Assembly (NCBI GenBank): GCA_963739235.1
Contig: CAVTZY010000031.1
Span: 1 to 64,000, forward strand
Direction of reading: 5' to 3'
Length of the DNA stretch: 64,000 nt
Origin: JAFNAG01 sp963739235
GTDB taxonomy: Bacteria > Acidobacteriota > UBA6911
Positions 7,770 through 15,536 of the stretch are shown here, one piece after another; position 1 is the stretch's first letter, and each line of letters starts with the position of its first letter. The notes under the pieces were generated by a model. The model was not told the DNA's origin. It ran no database searches and saw only the letters and a list, made by a program, of their open reading frames with translations. The translations under genes and the position numbers were made by a program.

Positions 7770-9038
7770 ATGGATCTTGACACAAGCACAGTTGATTACG
7801 CGGCTTTTATCGGTCTGGACTGGGGCAGCGAAAAGCACTCCATTGCCCTTCAGGCTGCTGGTACCAAGGAGATCGAGCGCTATGAGCTCAAGCAGAATCC
7901 GGAAGACCTGCACGGATGGGTTCTCAAACTTCGAGGCAAGTTTGGTGGACGTCCCGTGGCAGTCGCCATCGAGCAAACGAAGGGAGCTGTGATTCATGCA
8001 TTGATGAGCTATGACTTTGTGCATGTTTTCCGGATCAATCCCAAGTCGATGGCCGACTACCGAAAGGCTTTCTCTCCGGGGGGCGGCAAGGATGATCCTA
8101 CCGATGCCGAGTACCTGCTCGAGTGGGTGACGCTGCACCGCGATCGCATCAAGCCCTGGGTGCCGGATGACCCGCAGACCCGTGCTCTGGAGAGACTGGT
8201 GGAGTACCGCCGGGAGGTTGTGAATCAACGCGGGGCGCTCACCAACCAGCTCACCCAGCTTCTGAAAGATTACTTTCCCCAGGCCCTGGACTGGGCGGGA
8301 GAAATCGACAGCGTGATGGCCTGCGACTTTTTGTCGAAGTGGCCGACCTTGGAGAGGGTGAAGAAAGCCAGGCTGGACACCCTCCGGACCTTTTACCGGC
8401 AGCATGGCAGTCGGAGCCGCGAACTCATCGAAGCGCGCCTGAAGGCGATCTGCACGGCCCAAGCGCTTACGGAGGATGCTACTGTCATAGAGACTTCGGT
8501 GACGATGGTGCAGACCATCCTCCGTGTCTTGCGCCCCACGATGGAGAACATTGATCGCCTCGACGTGGAGATCAAGGCGCGCTTCGAGGCGCATCCGGAC
8601 ATGGCAATCTTTGATAGTTTTCCCGGTGCGGGTGCCGCTCTGGCTCCCCGCCTCCTGGCAGCGATGGGCTCGGACCGAAGCCGCTTTGAGTCGGCGAGCG
8701 AGGTGCAACAGTATTCTGGCATTGCTCCGGTCACGGAGCGCAGCGGAAAACATCTGTGGATACACCGGCGCTTCGCCTGCCCCAAGTTCGTAAGGCAGAC
8801 CTTCCACGAATTTGCCGGGCAGTCGCGCCATTGGTCCACCTGGGCTCGTGGTCACTACGAGATGCAGAGGGACAGGGGGAAGGAGCATCATGCGGCGGTT
8901 CGATCCCTGGCGTACAAATGGATACGGATAATCTACCGTTGTTGGAAAGATCGTGTCATGTACGACGAAGGGATTCATATCCAATCACTTCGAAATAAAG
9001 GATCCGAGGTTCTCGACTTCATTGACAAGGCGGCGTAG
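7770..9038 (+). CDS. IS110-family transposase (DEDD recombinase)
   Basis: A ~422-aa IS110 transposase. The N-terminal RuvC-like DEDD domain shows FIGLDWGSEKHS (first Asp), VAIEQTKGA (Glu) and GGKDDPTDAEYL (two Asp). The C-terminal Tnp_2 domain shows FDSFPGAGAALAPRLLAAMG and YSGIAPVTERSGK, which carries the family's catalytic serine region. The frame opens with an ATG at 7755, but GGAGG at 7757-7761 is well placed for the ATG at 7770. The 523-aa open frame on the opposite strand (7413-8984) is a shadow. The reading frame is complete, so the element may be active. Confidence 0.9.
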   Translation: MDLDTSTVDYAAFIGLDWGSEKHSIALQAAGTKEIERYELKQNPEDLHGWVLKLRGKFGGRPVAVAIEQTKGAVIHALMSYDFVHVFRINPKSMADYRKAFSPGGGKDDPTDAEYLLEWVTLHRDRIKPWVPDDPQTRALERLVEYRREVVNQRGALTNQLTQLLKDYFPQALDWAGEIDSVMACDFLSKWPTLERVKKARLDTLRTFYRQHGSRSRELIEARLKAICTAQALTEDATVIETSVTMVQTILRVLRPTMENIDRLDVEIKARFEAHPDMAIFDSFPGAGAALAPRLLAAMGSDRSRFESASEVQQYSGIAPVTERSGKHLWIHRRFACPKFVRQTFHEFAGQSRHWSTWARGHYEMQRDRGKEHHAAVRSLAYKWIRIIYRCWKDRVMYDEGIHIQSLRNKGSEVLDFIDKAA

Positions 9039-9551
9039 AGAATCATGAGCTCAAAAAAACTTGACAGACTACCTCAGATGTCTTCGGGGTTTTGCAGCCG
9101 TGATCCTTGGGATTTTCACGGCCGTGCAAGGCTCAGCCCTTCGGGATTTTGCAGCCGTAATCCTTGCGGTTTTCATGGCCGTGCAGCGCATAGCTCTGAA
9201 AGGGCGGAGCAGCACAGCCCAGGGCGTAAGCCCATAAGCGCTAAGATAATCTTTTTGCGGCCGAATATATGTTGCATGGATCCTATTTTCCTTGGATTTT
9301 CTGGTTCAGTACGCTCCCCGAAATCTCCATATCCTGCCCAAATCGATCTTAACTTAGCGCTTATGGGCGTAAGCCCTGGGTTTGGGGGTCGGAGATTGTA
9401 AGCCCTGAGAGGGCGGAGCAGAAACGATCGAATCAATTGGCACCCCACTGAGTCATTTTCGGAACAGAGGGCGCAGAGTCCTCAAATTTTCAAACTCTGC
9501 ACGCTCTGCGTTGAGGCTTTTTAGGTCGCGGATATTCCGCACCGCGTCATG
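9039..9551. repeat. Gene-free repeat region after IS110
   Basis: No gene. It carries two tandem copies of a TCGGGxTTTTGCAGCCGTxATCCTTG unit (about 9090-9180), one copy of the dispersed 'CTGAAAGGGCGGAGCAG ... CCCAGGGCGTAAGCCC' family split by a MITE, and an imperfect AGAGGGCGCAGAGTCC / CTCTGCGTT inverted pair (9465-9520). Confidence 0.7.
9234..9364. mobile_element. 131-bp MITE with 12-bp inverted ends
   Basis: Terminal inverted repeats ATAAGCGCTAAG (9234-9245) and CTTAGCGCTTAT (9353-9364). Both flanks are the same 12 bp, GGGCGTAAGCCC (9222-9233 and 9365-9376), which is part of the dispersed palindromic family found intact elsewhere in the window. Read together this is an insertion with a target duplication inside an older repeat. 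It has no coding capacity; a transposase acting in trans is not in the window. Confidence 0.7.
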
Positions 9552-10595
9552 TCACTTGCGGATCGCATCCAGCGCGATGATCGTCCCATCCGAGAGGGCG
9601 GCCAGCGTGCGCCTCGCCTGGCCCGCGTCCGGCGCATTTGGATGCAATTCGAGGTAATCGCGCAGGTACTCCATGGCCTCGGCAAAGGCCCCTTGCCTTA
9701 TCGCAATCTGAGCGAGAAACAACTGGGGCCCATCCGGAAAGACCGGATCAAGCGCCAGCACACGCTTAAAGCGCTCCCGGGCCTGGGCGTAATCGTGCAG
9801 GTAGTAGTAGCTCAAGCCGAGCTGCGCATTGGCTATGGCATCGTCAGGCCCCAGCTTGAAGGCCTTTTTGCTTGCCTCCAGCGCCTCCTGGTACCTCCCG
9901 ATCGCCAGGAGGCTGCCGCCTAGATTCATCCATCCCACGTAGAAGTCCGGATCCAGCTCCGTAACCTTGGTAAAGCTCAGGATCGACTGCTCATAATCCC
10001 CGGCGCGATGGTAATAGGCGCCCAGATTGTTCCACGCATCGGCATAATCAGAGTAGATCTTGATCGCCTCCTTCAGGTGCTTGACCATCGCAGCCTCGTT
10101 ACCATCGAGCTGATCCTTTTCCGACTTCTGCATCTGCTGGCGGGCCTCTTTGGGAACAGCCAGCGCGCGCACGTTGACCTGGTGCAGGCCCGTGCTTTGG
10201 GCGGCTGCCCTGGGTACCTTCACTTCCTTGGCGAAATGCATGTTCTGCGCATCAGGGCCCGGCCTCAGATCGATCGATTCGACACTCCGGCGTCCCCCCT
10301 TCCCGGACACATAGATTCGATAGACGCCGGGCAACAGGTTCTTGAAATGAACAGTGTCCCCAACCATGCGCAAGACCCGTCGCAAAGGCGCGCCCGCCGC
10401 ATTGCATAGCTCGATCAGCCAGACAGAGCGCGGATGATCTTCCTGCATGCCCACAATCTTGCAGGTCAGCTCAACCGCTGAAGCCGACCGCTCCTCTTGC
10501 CGGGCCGACGCGGATTGGGTGCCCCCCGGGAATACAATGGTTATGATGACAAGGATCGCCCCCACCACGATGCGCAAAGATAAGGAACGTTTCAT
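9552..10595 (-). CDS. Secreted TPR-repeat protein
   Basis: A ~347-aa exported protein. A basic N-terminus and hydrophobic stretch (MKRSLSLRIVVGAILVIITI) form a signal peptide. Residues ~45-130 look like a small beta-domain of the carboxypeptidase-regulatory type (LLPGVYRIYVSGKGGRRSVESIDL). The C-terminal half holds at least four tetratricopeptide repeats, such as ADAWNNLGAYYHRAGDYEQS and AIANAQLGLSYYYLHDYAQA. TPR domains bind proteins; the partner is unknown. GGAGG lies upstream of two adjacent possible starts, TTG 10598 and ATG 10595. It is next to a second exported repeat protein on the same strand. Confidence 0.75.
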   Translation of the reverse strand: MKRSLSLRIVVGAILVIITIVFPGGTQSASARQEERSASAVELTCKIVGMQEDHPRSVWLIELCNAAGAPLRRVLRMVGDTVHFKNLLPGVYRIYVSGKGGRRSVESIDLRPGPDAQNMHFAKEVKVPRAAAQSTGLHQVNVRALAVPKEARQQMQKSEKDQLDGNEAAMVKHLKEAIKIYSDYADAWNNLGAYYHRAGDYEQSILSFTKVTELDPDFYVGWMNLGGSLLAIGRYQEALEASKKAFKLGPDDAIANAQLGLSYYYLHDYAQARERFKRVLALDPVFPDGPQLFLAQIAIRQGAFAEAMEYLRDYLELHPNAPDAGQARRTLAALSDGTIIALDAIRK

Positions 10596-10811
10596 CAATG
10601 AATTACACCTCCGGCGAGTCAGCGCAAGGCTTCACTGACAATCTGGCAGCAGAACTATGCAGGTTGACTCATTGAATCCAGGCACATTCCTGGGTGAGGC
10701 ACTGTCGAGCAATGGTTGGGGTAAACAGTGTCCAGGCAGGGATGCCCTGGATGCCCCTAGCATATTTATATGAAATTGGATTGCAACAACTTTTTCAGTT
10801 TAGCCGAAGAT

Positions 10812-11690
10812 TTATCGAATCCAGAGCTTGACCACTTTGGGACCGTTGCGAATGGTGAGAATATTGGTGGAATTCAGTCTTTTCAAGCTCTCCCAGATGT
10901 TTTCGATGTCGAAACCCTTCTTGCGGAGTTCCGCTTTCGTGGGTTCGTCAAGCGCCAGAATGGCCAGCTGAGCAAAGCTCATCGGGAAGTTCATTTCAAC
11001 GGTTGGCTTCTTGTCCTCGCCGTTTTCGAAGATCTGAATATAGAACATTTTGACGGTCGCATCTGGCTGCTTGGGCACCCCTTTTGTCTGTTTCGGCGCT
11101 TCCGGCTGAGCCAGGGCTACGGGATCGATCCGCAGCAGGGCGATCGAAGCGGGATTCACCAGATCCGGCTGCTTTTCTTTTGCCCGGATCTCTTTGAGAA
11201 TGGGGATGCACTTGGCGTTCAGCTCGCGATCCTTCAAGTAACTGCAACGGATGGCGGCAAAATAGCGCACTTCTTTGGTCGGGTTTGCCAATGCCGTAAT
11301 CAACCGGTTGCGATAGGCAGTTTTCCCCTGCTCGATAAGAGAGACCGCCAGATCCACGACGGCTTTCCCAGCTTCCGCGGCAAGGAAGGGTTCCTTGGGA
11401 AACTTCTGCAGGAACAGTTCGTAGGCCGGCAGCGCTTCCTCAGATTTATTCTGCAGCCGCAGGCAATAGGCGGAATGGAAGTAGGCCTGAGGCAAAAGGC
11501 CGCTTTGCGGAAACTCGCGGATCAGGCGCTGGAAAACCTGGCGTGCTTCTTCCCACTTTTGCTCCATCATCTTGACCTTCGCCTGGTTGAGCATCTCCTG
11601 GTCTTTCGTCGCAACGGAGGCCTGAAGCGCGCCCGCGCCCAGCACAACCACCGTGAGCAGAACCAACATCCTCAATCCCGCACTATTCAT
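10812..11690 (-). CDS. Exported TPR/YbgF-like protein
   Basis: A ~292-aa protein with an N-terminal signal sequence (LRMLVLLTVVVLGAGALQAS) and helical repeats close to it that resemble YbgF/BamD-like TPRs (MMEQKWEEARQVFQRLIREFPQSGLLPQAYFHSAYCL). The middle (ALANPTKEVRYFAAIRCSYLKD) looks HEAT-like, and the C-terminal ~100 residues are not recognised. ATG 11690 follows a G-rich AGGGGG; a TTG two codons upstream is also possible. It is probably periplasmic. It lies between the other TPR protein and the sigma/anti-sigma pair, which could regulate it, but that link is a guess. Confidence 0.65.
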   Translation of the reverse strand: MNSAGLRMLVLLTVVVLGAGALQASVATKDQEMLNQAKVKMMEQKWEEARQVFQRLIREFPQSGLLPQAYFHSAYCLRLQNKSEEALPAYELFLQKFPKEPFLAAEAGKAVVDLAVSLIEQGKTAYRNRLITALANPTKEVRYFAAIRCSYLKDRELNAKCIPILKEIRAKEKQPDLVNPASIALLRIDPVALAQPEAPKQTKGVPKQPDATVKMFYIQIFENGEDKKPTVEMNFPMSFAQLAILALDEPTKAELRKKGFDIENIWESLKRLNSTNILTIRNGPKVVKLWIR

Positions 11691-11696
11691 TAGCAA

Positions 11697-12240
11697 CCCC
11701 CTGGAGGGAGGGATGATTAACGATTAAAGACTGACGATTAACGAATGCCAAAGATATGGGGACGGGTTTTTCAACGGTCAATCGTAATTCTTCTTTCATA
11801 CATCTCCCCATGTCTGTCACTCTCACAACTAACTCTACGATTGCCCGTCCGGTGAGTTTCCACCCGCAGAGCGGGAGGCAACGGCGTTGCCAGCCCTGAA
11901 AGGGCGTCGCAGATCAGCCCAGGGCGTAAGCCCTGGGGGCACTCGTCCCTCTGAAACAGCCCTGAAGGGGCGGCGCAGGGTGCTTCGCCCTTTCAGGGCT
12001 CTATCGAACACTCCCGTTGCTCCCAGGGCTCACGCCCTGGGCTTTGCTGTTGCGCCCCTTCAGGGCTTCTTCTCGTACCATCCGATCACTCCCTCGACAC
12101 AGTGCCATGTTAAACTCTCTCACTCGCCCGGGCAGTATGGCTTTTTCAAGTTTCGCCACTAGAGGCGGTGGCTTACCTTCAACGAATTAGAATTTGCTTT
12201 TCGATCGTCAATCCCGACTCCTCTACCGAAATTCCTCAAT
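11697..12240. repeat. Gene-free repeat region
   Basis: Contains a weak GATTAAC heptad cluster (11713-11790) and two head-to-head copies of the dispersed family (about 11893-12075): CCCTGAAAGGGCG, CCCAGGGCGTAAGCCCTGGG, then CCTTTCAGGGCTC and CCCAGGGCTCACGCCCTGGG. No gene was recognised. Confidence 0.7.
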
Positions 12241-13005
12241 CTACGAAATTCCAGATTGCATCAAATTAATACGCAGCAACAACTGTTTGTTTTGGATGAA
12301 TTGCTCCATGCCGTGGACCGCATCGCCGGTTTCACATTTCTGCGCCATCGACAGGCTGATCAGGAAGCTCTCCAGTTCATCGCACAAGGACTTGGCACGC
12401 GCCACGTCGGGGACACGCAGTTCGGCATCGAGCATCTGCTTCTCCTGCAAGAGCTGGCGCGCGCGCGTGACTTCCAACGAAACGTCATATTGGTCGCCCA
12501 GGCACGTTTTGTCGGCGCTGATGAAATCCAGCAGGAGGTCGTGGCATCCGGAGAGGTATTGTGCCGTGGCTTCACGTGCATAGGCGGTATGCATGCGGGC
12601 CAGAAACGCTGCGTTGCCCGCGGCCGCCAGGACCGGCGCGGGTGCCGGCGGCGCGATCGCCGGGTAGCGCCGCATCCAGATCAGTCCGATGGCGAGCGGG
12701 AGGATCGCGAGGGCAACACAGGCCCATTTGGCCAGGCTCAGGCCGGTCCAGCCATGCTTTCCGTCCTGGAGCAGACCGGCGCGGCCGGCGAGCTTTTCGG
12801 GGAGGAGCTGCCATGTCAGATCCTGCTCCGGCGCGAACACTTCAGGATCAGCCAGCCATGCCCGGATCCGGCCGATCTCAACAGCCTCTGCGCTGCAACC
12901 GGCACAGGCTGCCAGATGCTCATCCACCTGGCTATTCTCTTCCGGCTCGAGCGCTCCATCGACATAAAGGACGAGCATTTCACGGATCATTTCACAGCCA
13001 GTCAT
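12241..13005 (-). CDS. Zinc-finger anti-sigma factor (membrane)
   Basis: A 254-aa putative zf-HC2 anti-sigma factor. The N-terminus has the ZAS-type motif: Cys4 of MTGCEMIREML and HLAACAGC around residue 30, in a helix-rich cytoplasmic domain. One transmembrane segment is visible (ACVALAILPLAIGLIWM, residues ~95-112), and the C-terminal domain would lie outside. Its start overlaps the 3' end of the ECF sigma gene by 14 nt, the usual translational coupling of a sigma factor with its antagonist. The released sigma would respond to an envelope signal; the signal is unknown. Confidence 0.82.
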   Translation of the reverse strand: MTGCEMIREMLVLYVDGALEPEENSQVDEHLAACAGCSAEAVEIGRIRAWLADPEVFAPEQDLTWQLLPEKLAGRAGLLQDGKHGWTGLSLAKWACVALAILPLAIGLIWMRRYPAIAPPAPAPVLAAAGNAAFLARMHTAYAREATAQYLSGCHDLLLDFISADKTCLGDQYDVSLEVTRARQLLQEKQMLDAELRVPDVARAKSLCDELESFLISLSMAQKCETGDAVHGMEQFIQNKQLLLRINLMQSGIS

Positions 13006-13609
13006 AAATGAACGCTCCCTTCTGTGCGAGGAGCATGCCTTTGAGCCCCATGATCGCCTTGTGAAGGTTGGACTTGACCGTGCCCAGGGGGCAGTCGAGC
13101 AGGGCGGCGATTTCCTCCAGCCTCATGTCGCCGAAAAACCTCAAGGAGACGACCTCGCGCTGGCGCGGCGGCAAGCGGTGCACGGCTGCCTCGAGCAGTC
13201 GCCGTCGATCACGCTCGTGCATTTGGTCGATCGGGCCTGCTGCCGTGCTCACGGTTACAGATTGCTGCGACGGCTTCTCCATTATTTCCTCCAGCGACGA
13301 AGTCCGTCCTCGATCGGATCTGCGATAACGATCGATGCTGGCATTGATGGCGATTCGGTAAAGCCAACCTGAAAACGAGAAGCGGCTTTCCCAGGTGTGG
13401 CGGGCGGTATAGACCTTGAGAAAAGTGTCTTGGAGCACTTCCATGGCGTCTTCGGGATTGCGCACATAGGTGCTGATGACCCGAAAGACCTTTTTCTGGT
13501 AGCGCCGGATGAGTTCCTGATACGCATACATGTCGCCTCGCTGGACCTGCTTCATCAGGTCGTCGGTCTCGCAAGAGGCGGGTTCGTCGGGAATTCCTTC
13601 TTGGGCCAT
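12992..13609 (-). CDS. ECF (RpoE-like) RNA polymerase sigma factor
   Basis: A 205-aa group 4 sigma factor. Region 2 is clear (AYQELIRRYQKKVFRVISTYV, DAMEVLQDTFLKVY, FSGWLYRIAINASIDRYRR), followed by a longish linker with Ser/Thr and region 4 with a helix-turn-helix (LPPRQREVVSLRFFGDMRLEE, CPLGTVKSNLHKAI). It precedes the zinc-finger anti-sigma gene with a 14-nt overlap. Regulon unknown; the pair would plausibly respond to cell-envelope state. Confidence 0.92.
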   Translation of the reverse strand: MAQEGIPDEPASCETDDLMKQVQRGDMYAYQELIRRYQKKVFRVISTYVRNPEDAMEVLQDTFLKVYTARHTWESRFSFSGWLYRIAINASIDRYRRSDRGRTSSLEEIMEKPSQQSVTVSTAAGPIDQMHERDRRRLLEAAVHRLPPRQREVVSLRFFGDMRLEEIAALLDCPLGTVKSNLHKAIMGLKGMLLAQKGAFIYDWL

Positions 13610-14350
13610 GGAGTTCAGAGGTTATGCCGGTCCGGTGGGTCGGCCCACCACAAATAGAATATCGAAAAACACACGGTCTTGCCGGCCGGATCAGCCCACG
13701 CGGTCAGGCGCATGGGACAGGGATTAATGGTTGGCAGCCATCGTATCTCCGTGCCCCTCAGGAACTGGAATTTCTTAGCCCGCATCTTCCTCTACGCGGC
13801 CGGGTAGCATAGGGTTCACTTCGTCCCTAGCACGCTAACCCTTTTTGGAATTGATGGCAAGAAGGATGCGGCCTCTGCTTCTATGGCAGCCTTATGAGAT
13901 TGCTGTGGAAAACCTGTGGAAATTTTGTGAGATCCTTGTGGTTTTCTACGGCTTGATGCATCGGCTACGTCATATATCATTGCAGTGCAATATCTTACAG
14001 CCTTAGAGCCGTGCACAACTGATCCATGATCGTAAACCCTGGCTGGGAAAAACTGCCGCTGGCAGTTTTCACGGATCCCGGATAGCGGCCGCAGGTTCAG
14101 GCTGCCGGCTTTAAGTAATTTGGTTGACACCGGCCTGGGTCATTCCTATCATGACTGTTCGAATTCAATCGGCGGGATTTCCTTCATTACTCTGACTTCG
14201 CTATGCTTGTGGTTCTGCATCGTGAAGGCGATGCACAATGGGGAGGTCGATCATGCCACCTTTTGAGCCGCAATCCCGGGCGGACGCTTTTTCCCGCCGC
14301 CGTCAGGGCATGTGGGTCCCCAGCCAGTTTCTGGAGGCAGCCGGCAGAAG
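13610..14350. other. Gene-free region, nothing recognised
   Basis: About 740 bp without a convincing gene. Short open frames exist on both strands but have neither family motifs nor ribosome-binding sites. The sequence is moderately AT-rich around 13890-13990, with GTGGAAAACCTGTGGAAATT-like direct repetition near 13905-13925. It must contain the promoters for the sigma operon (leftward) and the sugar-transferase gene (rightward). Confidence 0.5.
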
Positions 14351-15442
14351 ATGTTGCCGATATCGATGCCAGTAATTCTCGCGTGCATTACCGTTGCCGC
14401 AACTTATTGTGGTGTCGCATTTTTCCGGTCTTGGGCGGTAAGGCGGCAGATCCTCGACTTCCCGAATGAACGCAGCTCTCACACCCGGCCGACGCCAAGG
14501 GGCGGCGGTCTGGTCATTGTGGTCGTCACCCTGCTGGGCGGTTGGGTACTCGCCTCCGCCTCCGATCTCCGTCCTTTGTGGGTGCCGTACCTGTCGTATG
14601 CGACAGGGGCGCTTCTGGTGGCGGTGATCAGCTGGCTCGACGATTTGCGCCCGCTCCCCAGCTCGATTCGGCTGGGCGTTCATTTGGGCGCGGCGGTCAT
14701 TGTGATTGGGGGTCTTGGCTACTGGCGCACGCTGGCTTTGCCTCTTGTCGGGTCGATCACGCTGGGATGGTGGGGGGCTCTCTTGACGGCCATCTGGATC
14801 TTGGGGCTCACCAATGCCTACAATTTCATGGATGGCACCGATGGAATCGCAGGCGCGCAGGCACTGGTGGGCGGGCTTGGATGGGCGCTCTTGGGCTGGA
14901 AAACGGATCAAGCGATAGTAAGCGGCCTTGGTCTGGCTACGGCCGGCAGCAGCCTGGGATTCCTGTTCCACAACTGGCCGCCCGCGCGTATCTTCATGGG
15001 GGACGTGGGCAGTGCGTTTTTGGGCTACACGTTGGCAGTTTTGCCTGTGATGTTCGTTTCCAATGCCACGGAAAGTCCGGGGGCGCCAGTGGCAGGGCTG
15101 ATGCTGGTGTGGCCTTTCGTGTTCGACACCACGTTTACATTCATCCGGCGCCTGTTTCAGCGGGAAAATGTCTTTGCTGCGCACAGGTCACACCTTTATC
15201 AGCGCATCAGTACAGCGCACTCGGGCCACGCCCGTGTTGCGCTGCTTTATTCCGGCTTGGCCTTGGTGGGGGCCATTCTGGCGCAGGTCTGGTCTGCGCG
15301 CGTGTTGAATGGCGAGGTGACTTGTTTACTTGCCCTGCCGGTACTATTTCTGGGATTATGGACCTTCGTTGTGATCGATGAGCGCCGGCAAAGGGATGAT
15401 ACAAAACCGGGGCTCAAGGCATGCGGGCAGACCCAGAAGTAA
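14351..15442 (+). CDS. WecA/MraY-family polyprenyl-phosphate sugar-1-phosphate transferase
   Basis: An integral membrane protein of about 363 aa with many hydrophobic segments. It belongs to glycosyltransferase family 4 of the PNPT superfamily, which starts polysaccharide repeat units by moving a sugar-1-phosphate (commonly GlcNAc-1-P or a derivative) to undecaprenyl phosphate. Visible signatures: DFPNERSSHTRPTPRGGG, the Asp pair in SWLDDLRPLPSSIRL, LTNAYNFMDGTDGIAGAQ, IFMGDVGSAFLGY, and the HRSHLYQR carbohydrate-recognition motif. A GGAGG at 14333-14337 is a little far from ATG 14351; ATG 14366 is possible. It lies just before the nucleotide-sugar dehydratase gene, a standard pairing in O-antigen/EPS loci. 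Confidence 0.85.
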   Translation: MLPISMPVILACITVAATYCGVAFFRSWAVRRQILDFPNERSSHTRPTPRGGGLVIVVVTLLGGWVLASASDLRPLWVPYLSYATGALLVAVISWLDDLRPLPSSIRLGVHLGAAVIVIGGLGYWRTLALPLVGSITLGWWGALLTAIWILGLTNAYNFMDGTDGIAGAQALVGGLGWALLGWKTDQAIVSGLGLATAGSSLGFLFHNWPPARIFMGDVGSAFLGYTLAVLPVMFVSNATESPGAPVAGLMLVWPFVFDTTFTFIRRLFQRENVFAAHRSHLYQRISTAHSGHARVALLYSGLALVGAILAQVWSARVLNGEVTCLLALPVLFLGLWTFVVIDERRQRDDTKPGLKACGQTQK

Positions 15443-15536
15443 TAACAACGCAGTGCCACAGATTCAGATCAGGTGCCCGGAAGGCAACAGGGAAAGTGTT
15501 ACATGCTCGATATGGGTCAACGAGGGGATTGAGTAA

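Larger units (their letters stand above)
7442..9060 (+). mobile_element. IS110-family insertion sequence
   Basis: Defined by its transposase and the long structured leader. The left boundary is placed near 7442, where a dispersed repeat that elsewhere reads GCGCCCCTTCAGGGCTT is interrupted after CCCCTT. The right boundary is not visible because IS110 elements lack terminal inverted repeats; 9060 is only a guess a few bases past the transposase stop. Confidence 0.7.

Noticed and set aside
7413..8984. 523-aa open frame opposite the IS110 transposase
   Set aside because: It mirrors the transposase codon pattern and shows no family motif; the plus-strand gene has all catalytic motifs.
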